Assembly: GCF_001730525.1 (NCBI RefSeq)
Contig: NZ_MDFN01000021.1
Coordinates: forward strand, 22,140 to 86,139
Source of the DNA: Arcticibacter eurypsychrophilus
GTDB taxonomy: Bacteria > Bacteroidota > Bacteroidia > Sphingobacteriales > Sphingobacteriaceae
Reading direction: 5' to 3'
DNA: 64,000 bases
A model generated the notes under the pieces. The model had not been told where the DNA came from. It made no database searches and worked only from the letters and a program-made list of their open reading frames with translations. This document shows, one piece after another, positions 45,742 to 54,002 of this stretch (position 1 is its first letter; each line of letters starts with the position of its first letter). Made by a program: the position numbers and the translations under genes.

Positions 45742-46797
45742 TTGAAATTTAAAATAGAAATTAAATATATAAAGAGGTGTTTAGAGTTAGCGCGATTAGG
45801 AAAAGGGAATGTTAGTCCGAACCCTATGGTTGGTGCTGTAATTGTATACAATAATAAAATAATTGGTGAGGGTTATCATCAGCAATATGGCAAAGCACAC
45901 GCAGAGGTAAATGCTATAAACGTGGTAATCAGTAAGTACCCTGACTCCTACCAGGAGTTAATGAAAGAGTCTACCATGTATGTAAGTTTAGAACCTTGTT
46001 CCCATTTTGGCAAAACCCCTCCTTGTGCAGATCTGATTATCAGGCACCAAATTCCTAGAGTTGTGATAGGTGCTCCTGATCCTTTTGATCCAGTGAATGG
46101 AAAAGGAGTTCAGAAATTAAAGGATGCTGGTATAGAGGTGATTGAAAACTTTGGATTGCAGGAGTGTAGTTTTTTAAACAGGCGTTTCTTTACGCGGGTT
46201 ACTAAACAGCGTCCCTACATTATATTAAAATGGGCCCAGACGGCGGATTCTTATTTTGCACCAATGGATCGTTCACAGAAGTGGATTAGCGGCTTTGATG
46301 CTAAGATACTTTCGCATGTATGGAGGACTGAGGAAGATGCAGTGCTGGTTGGAAAAACAACAGCTTTAATGGATAATCCTCAATTAAACGTCAGGCTGTG
46401 GAATGGTCGTAATCCCGTTCGAATTGTGATTGATAAGAATCTTGAACTTACGGATGGGCTAGCTCTATTTGATCAGTCGCAGGAAACAATCGTATTTAAT
46501 GCGGTCAAAACAGAATATAAGGGTAAGATTAAATACTTACAAATTGAAGAGTTTGATTTGTATCTGGTTCAGATGATTGCCTATCAGTTATATCTCATGG
46601 ATATTCAATCGGTGATCGTTGAAGGGGGGATTCATGTTATTAATCAATTTATAGAAGCTGATTTATGGGATGAAGCCAGGATCTTTAAGAGTTCCCAATT
46701 GTGGCAGGAAGGTATAAAAGCACCTTCCTTAACCGGTAGTTTAGAGGGAACCATTCAAATTGGGCCGGACAGTTTAGTCTGCATTTTTAATAAATAA
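45742..46797 (+). CDS. ribD: Bifunctional riboflavin deaminase/reductase RibD
   Basis: The protein has 351 residues. The deaminase domain (about 1-145) has the zinc ligands HAEVNAI and PCSHFGKTPPCADLI; the reductase domain (about 150-350) has ILKWAQTADSYFAP, EDAVLVGKTTALMDNPQLNVRL and VIVEGGIHVINQF. It carries out the second and third steps of riboflavin synthesis. No ATG precedes the conserved YIKRCLELARLGKGN; the only standard start in frame is the TTG at 45742. It runs 11 bases into aroQ (convergent overlap). No ribE/ribBA gene is adjacent. Confidence 0.93.
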   Translation: MKFKIEIKYIKRCLELARLGKGNVSPNPMVGAVIVYNNKIIGEGYHQQYGKAHAEVNAINVVISKYPDSYQELMKESTMYVSLEPCSHFGKTPPCADLIIRHQIPRVVIGAPDPFDPVNGKGVQKLKDAGIEVIENFGLQECSFLNRRFFTRVTKQRPYIILKWAQTADSYFAPMDRSQKWISGFDAKILSHVWRTEEDAVLVGKTTALMDNPQLNVRLWNGRNPVRIVIDKNLELTDGLALFDQSQETIVFNAVKTEYKGKIKYLQIEEFDLYLVQMIAYQLYLMDIQSVIVEGGIHVINQFIEADLWDEARIFKSSQLWQEGIKAPSLTGSLEGTIQIGPDSLVCIFNK

Positions 46798-47203
46798 AGC
46801 TTTCTAAAGCGAGACGATAGCTGTTTAAGCCGAAACCTGATATTACTCCTTTACAGTTTTTTGCCATATAAGAGTGGTGCCTGTAAGGCTCTCTAGCATG
46901 TACATTGGAAATGTGTACCTCTATTACAGGCGTAGTAACGGCTGCGATTGCATCAGCTATAGCAAGTGAAGTGTGGGTATAAGCTCCTGCATTTAGTATG
47001 ATACCATCATATTCAAAGCCTATAGCGTGTATTTTATCGATCAGGGCACCTTCTGAATTACTTTGGAAGTATTCTAATTGCACAGATGGATAGAGGTCTT
47101 TTAAGCCGTTTAAAAAAGGCTCAAACCCTGATTCTCCGTATATAGTTTTTTCGCGGGTTCCCAATAAATTTAAATTAGGACCATTAATGATATATAGTTT
47201 CAT
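46787..47203 (-). CDS. aroQ: 3-dehydroquinate dehydratase, type II
   Basis: The protein has 138 residues, a normal type II length. The active-site pieces are NGPNLNLLGTREKTIYG (flexible loop with the catalytic Arg and Tyr), NAGAYTHTSLAIADA, and EVHISNVHAREPYRHHSYMA. It makes 3-dehydroshikimate in the shikimate pathway. It is divergent from the tyrosine recombinase gene, with a TATGTTTG box 38 bases upstream. Confidence 0.96.
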   Translation of the reverse strand: MKLYIINGPNLNLLGTREKTIYGESGFEPFLNGLKDLYPSVQLEYFQSNSEGALIDKIHAIGFEYDGIILNAGAYTHTSLAIADAIAAVTTPVIEVHISNVHAREPYRHHSYMAKNCKGVISGFGLNSYRLALESFIY

Positions 47204-47240
47204 TACTATTGTTGTTTCGCCTTGATATTTATATTATTTT

Positions 47241-47248
47241 CAAACATA
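47241..47248 (-). promoter_or_regulatory. Putative -7 box (TATGTTTG) for aroQ
   Basis: Minus-strand TATGTTTG lies 38 bases before the aroQ start codon. It matches TAnnTTTG, but there is no TTTG at the -33 position. Confidence 0.35.
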
Positions 47249-47285
47249 CTAGTTTAATCGAAATATAGAGTAAGAATAAGTTTAT

Positions 47286-48182
47286 ATGGATTGGAATACG
47301 TCGATTAAAGGATTTTTATCCTACCTGATGCTGGAAAGGGGTTTATCTTCAAATACATTGGAAGCATATGAAGGTGATGTTAGGAAGCTGGCCCAATATA
47401 GTTCTGGTTCCCAAAATAAAACACCGGAGTCTATTTCTACAAATGATCTGAGGTCTTTCTTTGGTTTGCTCAACGGATTGGGTATACTCCCTTCATCGCA
47501 AGCGCGGATTCTATCAGCGATAAAGATATTTTACCAATACCTGGTATTTGAAAAAAACCTGACTGCGGACCCTGCAGCACTTATGGAAGGTCCACGGTTA
47601 TTACGCAAGCTCCCTGATGTTTTGAATATTATTGAAATACAAGACCTTATAGCCGCTATCGATCTTTCTAAGCCGGAAGGGATGCGAAATAAAGCGATTA
47701 TTGAGGTATTGTATGGTTGTGGCTTAAGGGTATCCGAACTAGTCAATTTGAAGCTGTCAGATTTGTCTCTTGACATTGAATTTATCAAAGTTATTGGAAA
47801 AGGTGATAAACAGCGTGTGATCCCTATTGGCACTGAAGCAATAAAGTTCTTGCAGATCTACATCAATGAATATAGAGTTCACCAGACGCTAAAGTATGGT
47901 TATGAGGATTATGTGTTTTTAAACAGAAGAGGTGCAGCACTCAGCAGGGTGATGGTTTTCATCCTGATTAAAGATTTGGCTGAGAAAATTAACCTGAATA
48001 AAAACATCAGTCCGCATACTTTCAGGCATTCCTTTGCTTCGCATTTAGTTGAAGGTGGGGCTGATTTAAGAGCTGTACAGGATATGCTTGGACATGAAAG
48101 CATTACCACAACAGAAATATACACCCACCTTGATAAGAGTTACCTTAAAGATACGATCAGACAATTTCATCCAAGAAGTTGA
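47286..48182 (+). CDS. xerD: Tyrosine recombinase, XerC/XerD-like
   Basis: The protein has 298 residues, the usual XerD length. A SAM-like N-terminal domain is followed by the catalytic domain with all six key residues: Arg148 (GCGLRVSE), Lys172 (GKGDKQR), His244 and Arg247 (HTFRH), His270 (MLGHES) and the nucleophile Tyr279 (IYTHLD). It resolves chromosome dimers at dif, a housekeeping role. It is convergent with the next gene, three bases apart, and there is no attachment-site or phage-like context. Whether it is XerC or XerD cannot be decided here. Confidence 0.9.
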   Translation: MDWNTSIKGFLSYLMLERGLSSNTLEAYEGDVRKLAQYSSGSQNKTPESISTNDLRSFFGLLNGLGILPSSQARILSAIKIFYQYLVFEKNLTADPAALMEGPRLLRKLPDVLNIIEIQDLIAAIDLSKPEGMRNKAIIEVLYGCGLRVSELVNLKLSDLSLDIEFIKVIGKGDKQRVIPIGTEAIKFLQIYINEYRVHQTLKYGYEDYVFLNRRGAALSRVMVFILIKDLAEKINLNKNISPHTFRHSFASHLVEGGADLRAVQDMLGHESITTTEIYTHLDKSYLKDTIRQFHPRS

Positions 48183-48184
48183 GT

Positions 48185-49501
48185 TTATACGGTCTTCACG
48201 TCCTTGGTATCGTAGCTTTCTATATCTGTGATGTAATTATTTAGAATAAGAAAGTCATACAAGGGTTTTGCCTGCGGAGATACCGGCATATTAGCAGTTG
48301 TAATGATTTCCTTATTATCTTTATTTAAGTAGGGATACGCGTAAAGCTTCACATTTTTGCTAAACAGATCGCTTACGTAACTTAAAAGTTCATCTGTGTA
48401 ATTCTTTTCATATTGATTGGAATCAAAAATTCTTTTCAAATTGGCAATATTAGTGGAGATTCCTACACTGCTAGGATTGCATTTAGCAAGGTATTGGGCT
48501 AGTTTATGGTTGCGGGAAAAGTTAGAGACGAAGACATGGTTTCCGGTTGAGCATAACTCTTGTGCTCTTCTTGCAAATTCTTCTAAATCTGTTCTGCTTA
48601 TTTCTGTTTGTTGATCGAATCTGTTGGACATCAGCACTTCAATTAATACGATCAGGTTAGAGTCGTCAATCCCTTCAGTACGTTTGAATTGTTCAACAGC
48701 ACGATTAAAAAGATCAAAGTTAGGGATGGATTTTTGTCGGAACTTAGTACGCAGAATCATAATATTCTTTTTGTACAAAAGATCTTTTGATTGCTGAATT
48801 TCTGCTATTTCATTGAAGATAGCGGCACTTGAGAAGCCTTTTGCAATTAAGTATAAGTTGACTAAACAGTCGTTTACGTTTTTAAAAACCGGGCCTTTCA
48901 GATTAATTAGATCAATTTCTACAGAACCCACAGACAGGTTATGCACTAATGATTCAATCATGAGTTGAACATCATCTGTTAAAAAAAACGCGGCATAAAC
49001 AAGGTTCACACCAAGAACACCAAGAACATTTTGCTGTAAACTTGAATCACTGTCCAGCAATCGGATATGTATAATGATATCATTGGCTTCTCCATGAGGC
49101 TCTGATTGAAACCGGATGCCTACCCATCCATGAGGATCGTTTGTTTTATTATAATTTAATGTGGTGACTGTATTAGCAAATGAAAAAAAACGTCTTCTAT
49201 CATATAGCTTTCCTTCCAATCTTTCAGCAAGCAGATCGAACTCATGACTTAACATTCTATTCAGGCGCGATTTGCTCACATATCTTCCTGATAATTCTGC
49301 GCCATAGATCTCATTACTAAAAACCATATCATAAGCAGACATTGTTTTTGCAATGGTTCCGGAGGCTGCACCTGCTGTAAAAAAGTTTCTTGCCACTTCT
49401 TGTCCGGCACCAATCTCAGCAAATGTGCCATAGATTGTTGGGTCTAAATTAATCTTAAGTGCCTTTCTTTTTGTTTCTGGAATATCATTCAGCATTTCCA
49501 A
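48185..49501 (-). CDS. Conserved Bacteroidota protein of unknown function
   Basis: The protein has 438 residues, no signal peptide or membrane helix. The N-terminal part is striking: LKINLDPTIYGTFAEIGAGQEVARNFFTAGAASGTIAKTMSAYDM (positions about 16-60, read in parts). Later parts carry VTTLNYNKTNDPHGWVGIRFQ, LLDSDSSLQQNVLGVLGVNLVYAAFF, and SVEIDLINLKGPVF. I have seen such proteins labelled as nucleotidyltransferases or TonB-related, but nothing in the sequence supports that. It may be an enzyme given the Gly-rich loop. A single gene with 165 bases upstream. Confidence 0.7.
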   Translation of the reverse strand: MEMLNDIPETKRKALKINLDPTIYGTFAEIGAGQEVARNFFTAGAASGTIAKTMSAYDMVFSNEIYGAELSGRYVSKSRLNRMLSHEFDLLAERLEGKLYDRRRFFSFANTVTTLNYNKTNDPHGWVGIRFQSEPHGEANDIIIHIRLLDSDSSLQQNVLGVLGVNLVYAAFFLTDDVQLMIESLVHNLSVGSVEIDLINLKGPVFKNVNDCLVNLYLIAKGFSSAAIFNEIAEIQQSKDLLYKKNIMILRTKFRQKSIPNFDLFNRAVEQFKRTEGIDDSNLIVLIEVLMSNRFDQQTEISRTDLEEFARRAQELCSTGNHVFVSNFSRNHKLAQYLAKCNPSSVGISTNIANLKRIFDSNQYEKNYTDELLSYVSDLFSKNVKLYAYPYLNKDNKEIITTANMPVSPQAKPLYDFLILNNYITDIESYDTKDVKTV

Positions 49502-49666
49502 AATTACCTTTTTGATTTATTAGAAGCAAAAAAGAGGAGTGTTTTTAATTTTTAAAAGAAAATTGATTTGGTGAAACAAAGGGATATCATCTATCGTTAA
49601 AGATTCACCTACTTAAATTATCCGTATTTTGATTTAATAAAAGTATAACACGTTCAACTCAATTTT

Positions 49667-50092
49667 ATGAACATAGATTCATATCATTATAAAACCAATA
49701 TTCCTATCCGTTTTGGTGATTTAAATGCCTTTGGTGTTGTGAACAATGATGTTTTTTTGACTTATTTTGAAATGGCCCATTCGGGTTACTGGAGACAAAT
49801 AGTAAATTGGAAAAGTATTTCAAAAGGAATAATCATTCAGAATGCAGAGATCAACTATAAAAAACCGGTTCGTTTCAATGATGAGTTGTTTGCTTATGTA
49901 AAGATTTCAAACCTGAAGAATTGCAGCTTTGAGGTCGACTATATTCTAACCATTCAACATGAAGGAGGAGAAGATGTGTGTACGACGGGCAAGACCGTAT
50001 GTGTGTTTTTCAATTATACCTCAAACAAGCCTGAGCGCATCCCCGCTATTGAACGACAGAAAATGATTGATTTTGAGGCGCTTGTTTATTAA
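49667..50092 (+). CDS. Acyl-CoA thioesterase-like hotdog protein
   Basis: The protein has 141 residues, a single hotdog fold of the 4HBT/YbgC type. The core motif RFGDLNAFGVVNNDVFLTYFEMA corresponds to the catalytic R-x-x-D-x-D-x-x-G-H-x-x-N-x-x-Y pattern, but the usual His is a Val (GVVNN). This is common in subgroups and leaves Asp as the key acid. Likely hydrolyses an acyl-CoA. It is in the gap between two minus-strand genes. Confidence 0.75.
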   Translation: MNIDSYHYKTNIPIRFGDLNAFGVVNNDVFLTYFEMAHSGYWRQIVNWKSISKGIIIQNAEINYKKPVRFNDELFAYVKISNLKNCSFEVDYILTIQHEGGEDVCTTGKTVCVFFNYTSNKPERIPAIERQKMIDFEALVY

Positions 50093-50268
50093 AAGTTTGC
50101 GGCTAATCAAGGTTTTTAAAGAATATACGATAATCAGGATAGCTGGCTGATGCAATTAAGATCTTAAATAAAGATTTGATTCATATTTGGAGACTTTTAA
50201 AGCTTTACTTCTCTATTTGCTGAATTGAGCTAAAGGAATAATCGGGCTGTTTGGTACATACGACTAAA

Positions 50269-50634
50269 TTATCTGATATAGGTAAGCATTACCCTGGCGT
50301 TTTGCATTTCTCCTTTTACAGGTAAGGCTAGCTTTTTAATACTTACGCTGATCTTATTTAATTCAGGGAACTCCATTTTAATACGGTTTATAATGGATGA
50401 TGCTACTTTTTCTAACAGTCTTCTGGGTACTTTCATTTCTGCCTCAGCGATCTCAAAGAGCCGTCCATAATTAACCGTAAGATTTAGATCATCTGAATCA
50501 TCATCCTTACTGTTCATTTCAGTTAAAACATCTACTAAAAAAGGTGTTCCTAAAATCTGCTCTTCAGGATAGAACCCATGAAAAGAAAAGAAACGGACCC
50601 CTTCCAGACTGATTGTTTTGATTGTTTCTGACAT
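50269..50634 (-). CDS. folB: Dihydroneopterin aldolase
   Basis: About 121 residues from the ATG at 50634. The frame stays open upstream to 50673, but a promoter box lies between, so the short form is preferred. FolB features are EGVRFFSFHGFYPEEQILG, VNYGRLFEIAEAEM, LLEKVASSIINRI and VSIKKLALPVKGEMQNARV, where the last Lys corresponds to the catalytic base. It cleaves dihydroneopterin in folate synthesis. A single gene. Confidence 0.92.
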   Translation of the reverse strand: MSETIKTISLEGVRFFSFHGFYPEEQILGTPFLVDVLTEMNSKDDDSDDLNLTVNYGRLFEIAEAEMKVPRRLLEKVASSIINRIKMEFPELNKISVSIKKLALPVKGEMQNARVMLTYIR

Positions 50635-50638
50635 GTTG

Positions 50639-50646
50639 CAAATGTA
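50639..50646 (-). promoter_or_regulatory. Putative -7 box (TACATTTG) directly before folB
   Basis: Minus-strand TACATTTG ends at 50639, five bases before the A of the folB ATG (50634). If the transcription start is placed as for the RNase P gene (five bases after the box), the mRNA would begin at the start codon. Confidence 0.4.
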
Positions 50647-50790
50647 AAACATACTATGGGTAAAATAGTACAATCTTCAGGGAAACGCGGACTAATTAAC
50701 AGCTGAAATTTTCTTCAAGAAGCTTCTTGTCGAAAAGATAAAATAAACCAATCATTCTGCATTGTTGTTAAATAAGTTAGATTTGCTCAT

Positions 50791-51447
50791 ATGAATATTC
50801 GTACTTCCATTGCTTATACATTTCTGTGCTTTATATCCTTTAGTTTTTTTACATCGTGTAATTCAGATTCATCCAGACTGCCAATTTTAGGAAATAGGGA
50901 AGCGGTAACGAAAACTGTTGATGGCAAATCATATACTGATACTGTTTACCAAACGATTCCCTCTTTTCGATTTATCAATCAGGAAGGCAATGTGGTCACG
51001 GAGAAGGACTTCAAAGGGAAAATATATGTAGCTGATTTTTTCTTCACCTCCTGCCCTTCTATTTGTCCGGTGATGCATCGAAATATGCTGAAGTTATATG
51101 CTAAATATAAAGGAAACGATCAGGTTAAAATAGCCTCTCACACCATCGACTATAAAACAGATACACCTGAAAAATTAAAGGTCTACGCTACTAAATTAGG
51201 TGTTGAGGGAACTCAATGGGAGTTTTTAAGAGGAAGCAGGGATTCAGTTTATACTCTGGCAGAAAAGAGCTACCTGGTTGCCGTTAACGAAGATAAAAAT
51301 GCGCCTGGAGGTTTTGTTCATCAGGGCTGGTTCATATTAGTAGATGGCAAAGGAAGGTTGCGTGGGGCCTATGATGGCACACAAGAAGATCAGGTTTCCA
51401 CTTTAATGGATGATATGGATATACTGCTTAAAGAAAAAGATGAATAA
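50791..51447 (+). CDS. SCO1/SenC family copper-binding lipoprotein
   Basis: The protein has 218 residues. The lipoprotein signal ends at Cys23 (SFSFFTSC). The thioredoxin-like domain has the copper-binding CPSICP (Cys88 and Cys92) and the third ligand His177 (GGFVHQGWF). Such proteins deliver copper or adjust cysteines for cytochrome c oxidase CuA. The stop overlaps the next gene's ATG region by eight bases, so the pair is co-translated. It is on the outer face of the inner membrane or in the outer membrane. Confidence 0.92.
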   Translation: MNIRTSIAYTFLCFISFSFFTSCNSDSSRLPILGNREAVTKTVDGKSYTDTVYQTIPSFRFINQEGNVVTEKDFKGKIYVADFFFTSCPSICPVMHRNMLKLYAKYKGNDQVKIASHTIDYKTDTPEKLKVYATKLGVEGTQWEFLRGSRDSVYTLAEKSYLVAVNEDKNAPGGFVHQGWFILVDGKGRLRGAYDGTQEDQVSTLMDDMDILLKEKDE

Positions 51448-51880
51448 AAACAGAGGTTTATTTATAATATTAATCTTTACTACGGTTTGTTCTTTGGTAT
51501 ACTCTTGCCAGTCTGAAAGCCAGTTGAACTATGCCCGATATTATACGAACGGCAAAAAACTGTATGATATAAGTTGTCAGAATTGTCATGGGAAAAATGG
51601 TGAAGGGCTTGGCCAGTTAATTCCACCACTTACTGATACTCTGTATATTCAGAAAAATATAAACCGTCTTGCCTGCACAATCAAATATGGGATAAACGAT
51701 AAAATCATAGTGCATGGAGTTATTTATGCGGAGCAAATGCCTGCAAATTCTCAGCTTGCAGACATTGACATTGCTGCTCTTGTGACCTACATTAGTAATA
51801 GTTTTGGAAATCAGCAAGGCTTATATGAGGTAAATCAGGCATCAGTTGATCTTAAGAAGTGTGAAGAAGTGTATAAATAA
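51440..51880 (+). CDS. Cytochrome c lipoprotein
   Basis: About 146 residues from the ATG at 51440, which overlaps the SCO gene by eight bases. A lipoprotein signal (VCSLVYSC, Cys23) is followed by one haem c site, CQNCH at 46-50, and an axial Met100 in AEQMPA. The family is the single-haem class I cytochrome c. It can carry electrons at the outer face of the membrane, and the coupling with SCO fits a link to the oxidase. A C-terminal tail of about 25 residues (LKKCEEVYK) carries an extra Cys. Confidence 0.9.
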   Translation: MNKNRGLFIILIFTTVCSLVYSCQSESQLNYARYYTNGKKLYDISCQNCHGKNGEGLGQLIPPLTDTLYIQKNINRLACTIKYGINDKIIVHGVIYAEQMPANSQLADIDIAALVTYISNSFGNQQGLYEVNQASVDLKKCEEVYK

Positions 51881-51893
51881 TTAATAAAAAAAC

Positions 51894-51901
51894 TAACTTT
51901 G
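51894..51901 (+). promoter_or_regulatory. -7 box (TAACTTTG) of the RNase P RNA gene
   Basis: TAACTTTG fits TAnnTTTG, ends five bases before the predicted 5' end of the RNA (51906), and is independent of the cytochrome gene. No TTTG at -33. Confidence 0.5.
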
Positions 51902-51905
51902 TGCC

Positions 51906-52283
51906 TTAAGGTCGTTCTATCGCCGGATACATTATCAGGAGGAAAGTCCGGGCAACGTAGAGCATCCTGCTTCCTAACGGGAAGGGCATAGTAATATGAA
52001 CGGAAAGTGCCACAGAAAATAAACTACCAAAGGTGTTCTGCATCGTTGGAAAAGGTGAAAACGCGAGGTAAGAGCTCACGGCCTTGTTTGGTAACAAGCA
52101 TTGCGGTAAACCCCAGGAGTTGAAAGACCAAATATGCTGATGTTTAAGGGCTGCTCGTCCTTTATTTGCTTCTTGCGGATACATCAGTGGGTAGGTCGTT
52201 TGAACTTGTCAGCGATGGCAAGGCTAGATAAATGATAGGAGCCTCATTTACTTGAGGAACAGAACCCGGCTTACAGACCTTAA
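51906..52283 (+). ncRNA. rnpB: RNase P RNA (class A)
   Basis: The universal P4 halves are present: GAGGAAAGTCCGGGC near 51941-51955 and ACAGAACCCGGCTTACAG near 52259-52276. The ends pair as P1: TTAAGGTC (51906-51913) with GACCTTAA (52276-52283), an eight-base perfect helix. The other bacterial class A loops (GTGCCACAGAAAAT, GGTAAACCCC) are in the right order. The RNA cuts the 5' leader from tRNA precursors. It has its own promoter box and terminator. Confidence 0.97.
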
Positions 52284-52286
52284 ATT

Positions 52287-52319
52287 TTAAGAAGCTGTCT
52301 CACATGGACAGCTTCTTAA
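52287..52319 (+). terminator. Hairpin terminator after rnpB
   Basis: A 13-base perfect stem (52287-52299 with 52307-52319; TTAAGAAGCTGTC against GACAGCTTCTTAA) with a seven-base loop, four bases after the RNA. The T-run after it is weak. Confidence 0.7.
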
Positions 52320-52407
52320 TTAATAGCAAAAATCCGCATCTAAACTGTATATATTTGTATACATTCGCAGACTAATTTATTTTTATTACGTTCGAAAAAA
52401 GAACACT

Positions 52408-53793
52408 ATGGCAAAAATTTTAATAATTGACGATGAACGTGCTATTCGTAACACATTACGGGAAATACTTGAATATGAAAATTATGAAGTTGAGGATATA
52501 GATAACGGAATCGATGGTCTATCTTTAATTAAAAAGGAAGAGTTTGACTTAGTTCTTTGTGATATAAAGATGAATAAAATGGATGGTATGGAAGTATTAT
52601 CTGAAGGGCTTTCCATAAGACCTGACCTGCCTTTCATCATGATATCCGGCCACGGTACAATAGAAACAGCTGTTGAAGCCAGTAAAAAGGGAGCCTATGA
52701 TTTTATTTCCAAACCCCCTGATTTAAACCGATTACTGATAACAGTTAGAAATGCTTTAGAAAGAGGAAACCTCGTTACCGAAACTAAGGTACTGAAGCGC
52801 AGGGTAAGTAAGGTGCGCGAAATCTTAGGTGATTCAGCTGCTATATCAAAAATTAAAGATACCATAGAGCGAGTAGCTCCTACTGATGCCCGTGTATTAA
52901 TTACCGGTGCAAATGGTAGTGGGAAAGAACTCGTAGCCCGATGGCTCCATGAAAAGTCTTCGCGTCTTAATGGACCTATGATTGAAGTCAACTGTGCTGC
53001 TATTCCTTCGGAATTGATTGAAAGTGAACTTTTCGGACATGAAAAAGGTTCTTTTACTTCTGCAGTAAAACAAAGGATAGGGAAATTTGAGCAGGCCAAT
53101 GGTGGTACACTTTTTCTTGATGAAATTGGAGATATGAGCCATTCAGCCCAGGCAAAAGTTCTTCGGGCTTTACAGGAGAATAAAATTACACGTGTTGGTG
53201 GCGAAAAAGAAATTGAAGTAAACGTTCGTGTTATTGCTGCTACGAACAAAGACCTTCAAAAAGAGATTGATGCCAACAATTTCCGTATGGACCTTTATCA
53301 CCGGCTTAGCGTTATCCTAATTCATGTTCCCCCTCTGAGTGATAGAAAAGATGATATCCCAATTTTAGCTCATAGCTTCTGTACAGAGATATGTTCTGAT
53401 TATAACATGCCTGTAAAAAAGATAAGCGATGGAGCAATGAGTGCCTTAATGGATTTACCCTGGAGCGGTAATATCAGAGAGCTAAGAAATATGATTGAAC
53501 GTTTAATTATTCTAAGTGAAAAAGTAATCACTGAAAACGATGTGCGTACTTTCGCTAATCCATCCGGTCCTCAGGATGTTGTTTCAATTCCTGTTTCTGT
53601 CCAAAGCCCTCAGGTTAATTTTGACCAGTTTTCCAATTTTCAAGAATACAAAGATCAATCAGAAAAAGAATATATTAAATATAAGCTTCAAAAGAATAAT
53701 TGGAATGTGTCAAAAACAGCTGATGATATTGACATTCAAAGAAGTCATCTATATAGTAAAATAGAGAAATATGGACTGAAACGCTCCGATTAG
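52408..53793 (+). CDS. Sigma-54-type response regulator (REC-AAA+-Fis), variant GSFTSA loop
   Basis: The protein has 461 residues. Receiver domain 1-120 with Asp52 as phosphoacceptor (LCDIKMNKMDG); AAA+ domain with Walker A TGANGSGKE (166-174), the loop GSFTSA at 214-219 in place of the usual GAFTGA that contacts sigma-54, Walker B GGTLFLDEIGD and the arginine-finger region FRMDLYHRLSV; and a C-terminal Fis-type helix-turn-helix (NNWNVSKTADDIDIQRSHLYSKIEKYG). It should activate sigma-54 promoters after phosphorylation, but the loop change makes this less certain. No kinase gene is next to it. Confidence 0.93.
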   Translation: MAKILIIDDERAIRNTLREILEYENYEVEDIDNGIDGLSLIKKEEFDLVLCDIKMNKMDGMEVLSEGLSIRPDLPFIMISGHGTIETAVEASKKGAYDFISKPPDLNRLLITVRNALERGNLVTETKVLKRRVSKVREILGDSAAISKIKDTIERVAPTDARVLITGANGSGKELVARWLHEKSSRLNGPMIEVNCAAIPSELIESELFGHEKGSFTSAVKQRIGKFEQANGGTLFLDEIGDMSHSAQAKVLRALQENKITRVGGEKEIEVNVRVIAATNKDLQKEIDANNFRMDLYHRLSVILIHVPPLSDRKDDIPILAHSFCTEICSDYNMPVKKISDGAMSALMDLPWSGNIRELRNMIERLIILSEKVITENDVRTFANPSGPQDVVSIPVSVQSPQVNFDQFSNFQEYKDQSEKEYIKYKLQKNNWNVSKTADDIDIQRSHLYSKIEKYGLKRSD

Positions 53794-54002
53794 TGGAGCT
53801 TAAAATACGTGTATAGTCACTGGAAATTGAGTAGTAATCACTAAATAAAGGAAGCAAATTAACCTTCAAATGGCTTGTTTTGATTTCATTATCCTGTTTT
53901 GAAAGGATCAATTTCTCAGTTATGCGGTTAATTTATGCTTTTTGAAGCTACTAAAAGTATTTATACCCTTTCCCTTTTGATTTTTTACGTTTAACTTTGG
54001 AC

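Noticed and set aside
47286..48182. Integrase marking a mobile island
   Set aside because: Length and motifs are those of housekeeping XerC/D, and flanking genes (aroQ, prmC, ribD) are core genes without att-like repeats.
48185..49501. TonB-dependent receptor or nicotinate-nucleotide adenylyltransferase
   Set aside because: No signal peptide, barrel, plug or nucleotidyltransferase motif is visible; left as unknown.
52897..53249. Minus-strand open frames in the sigma-54 regulator gene
   Set aside because: They are shadows of the AAA+ domain; their residues follow the complement of its conserved motifs.
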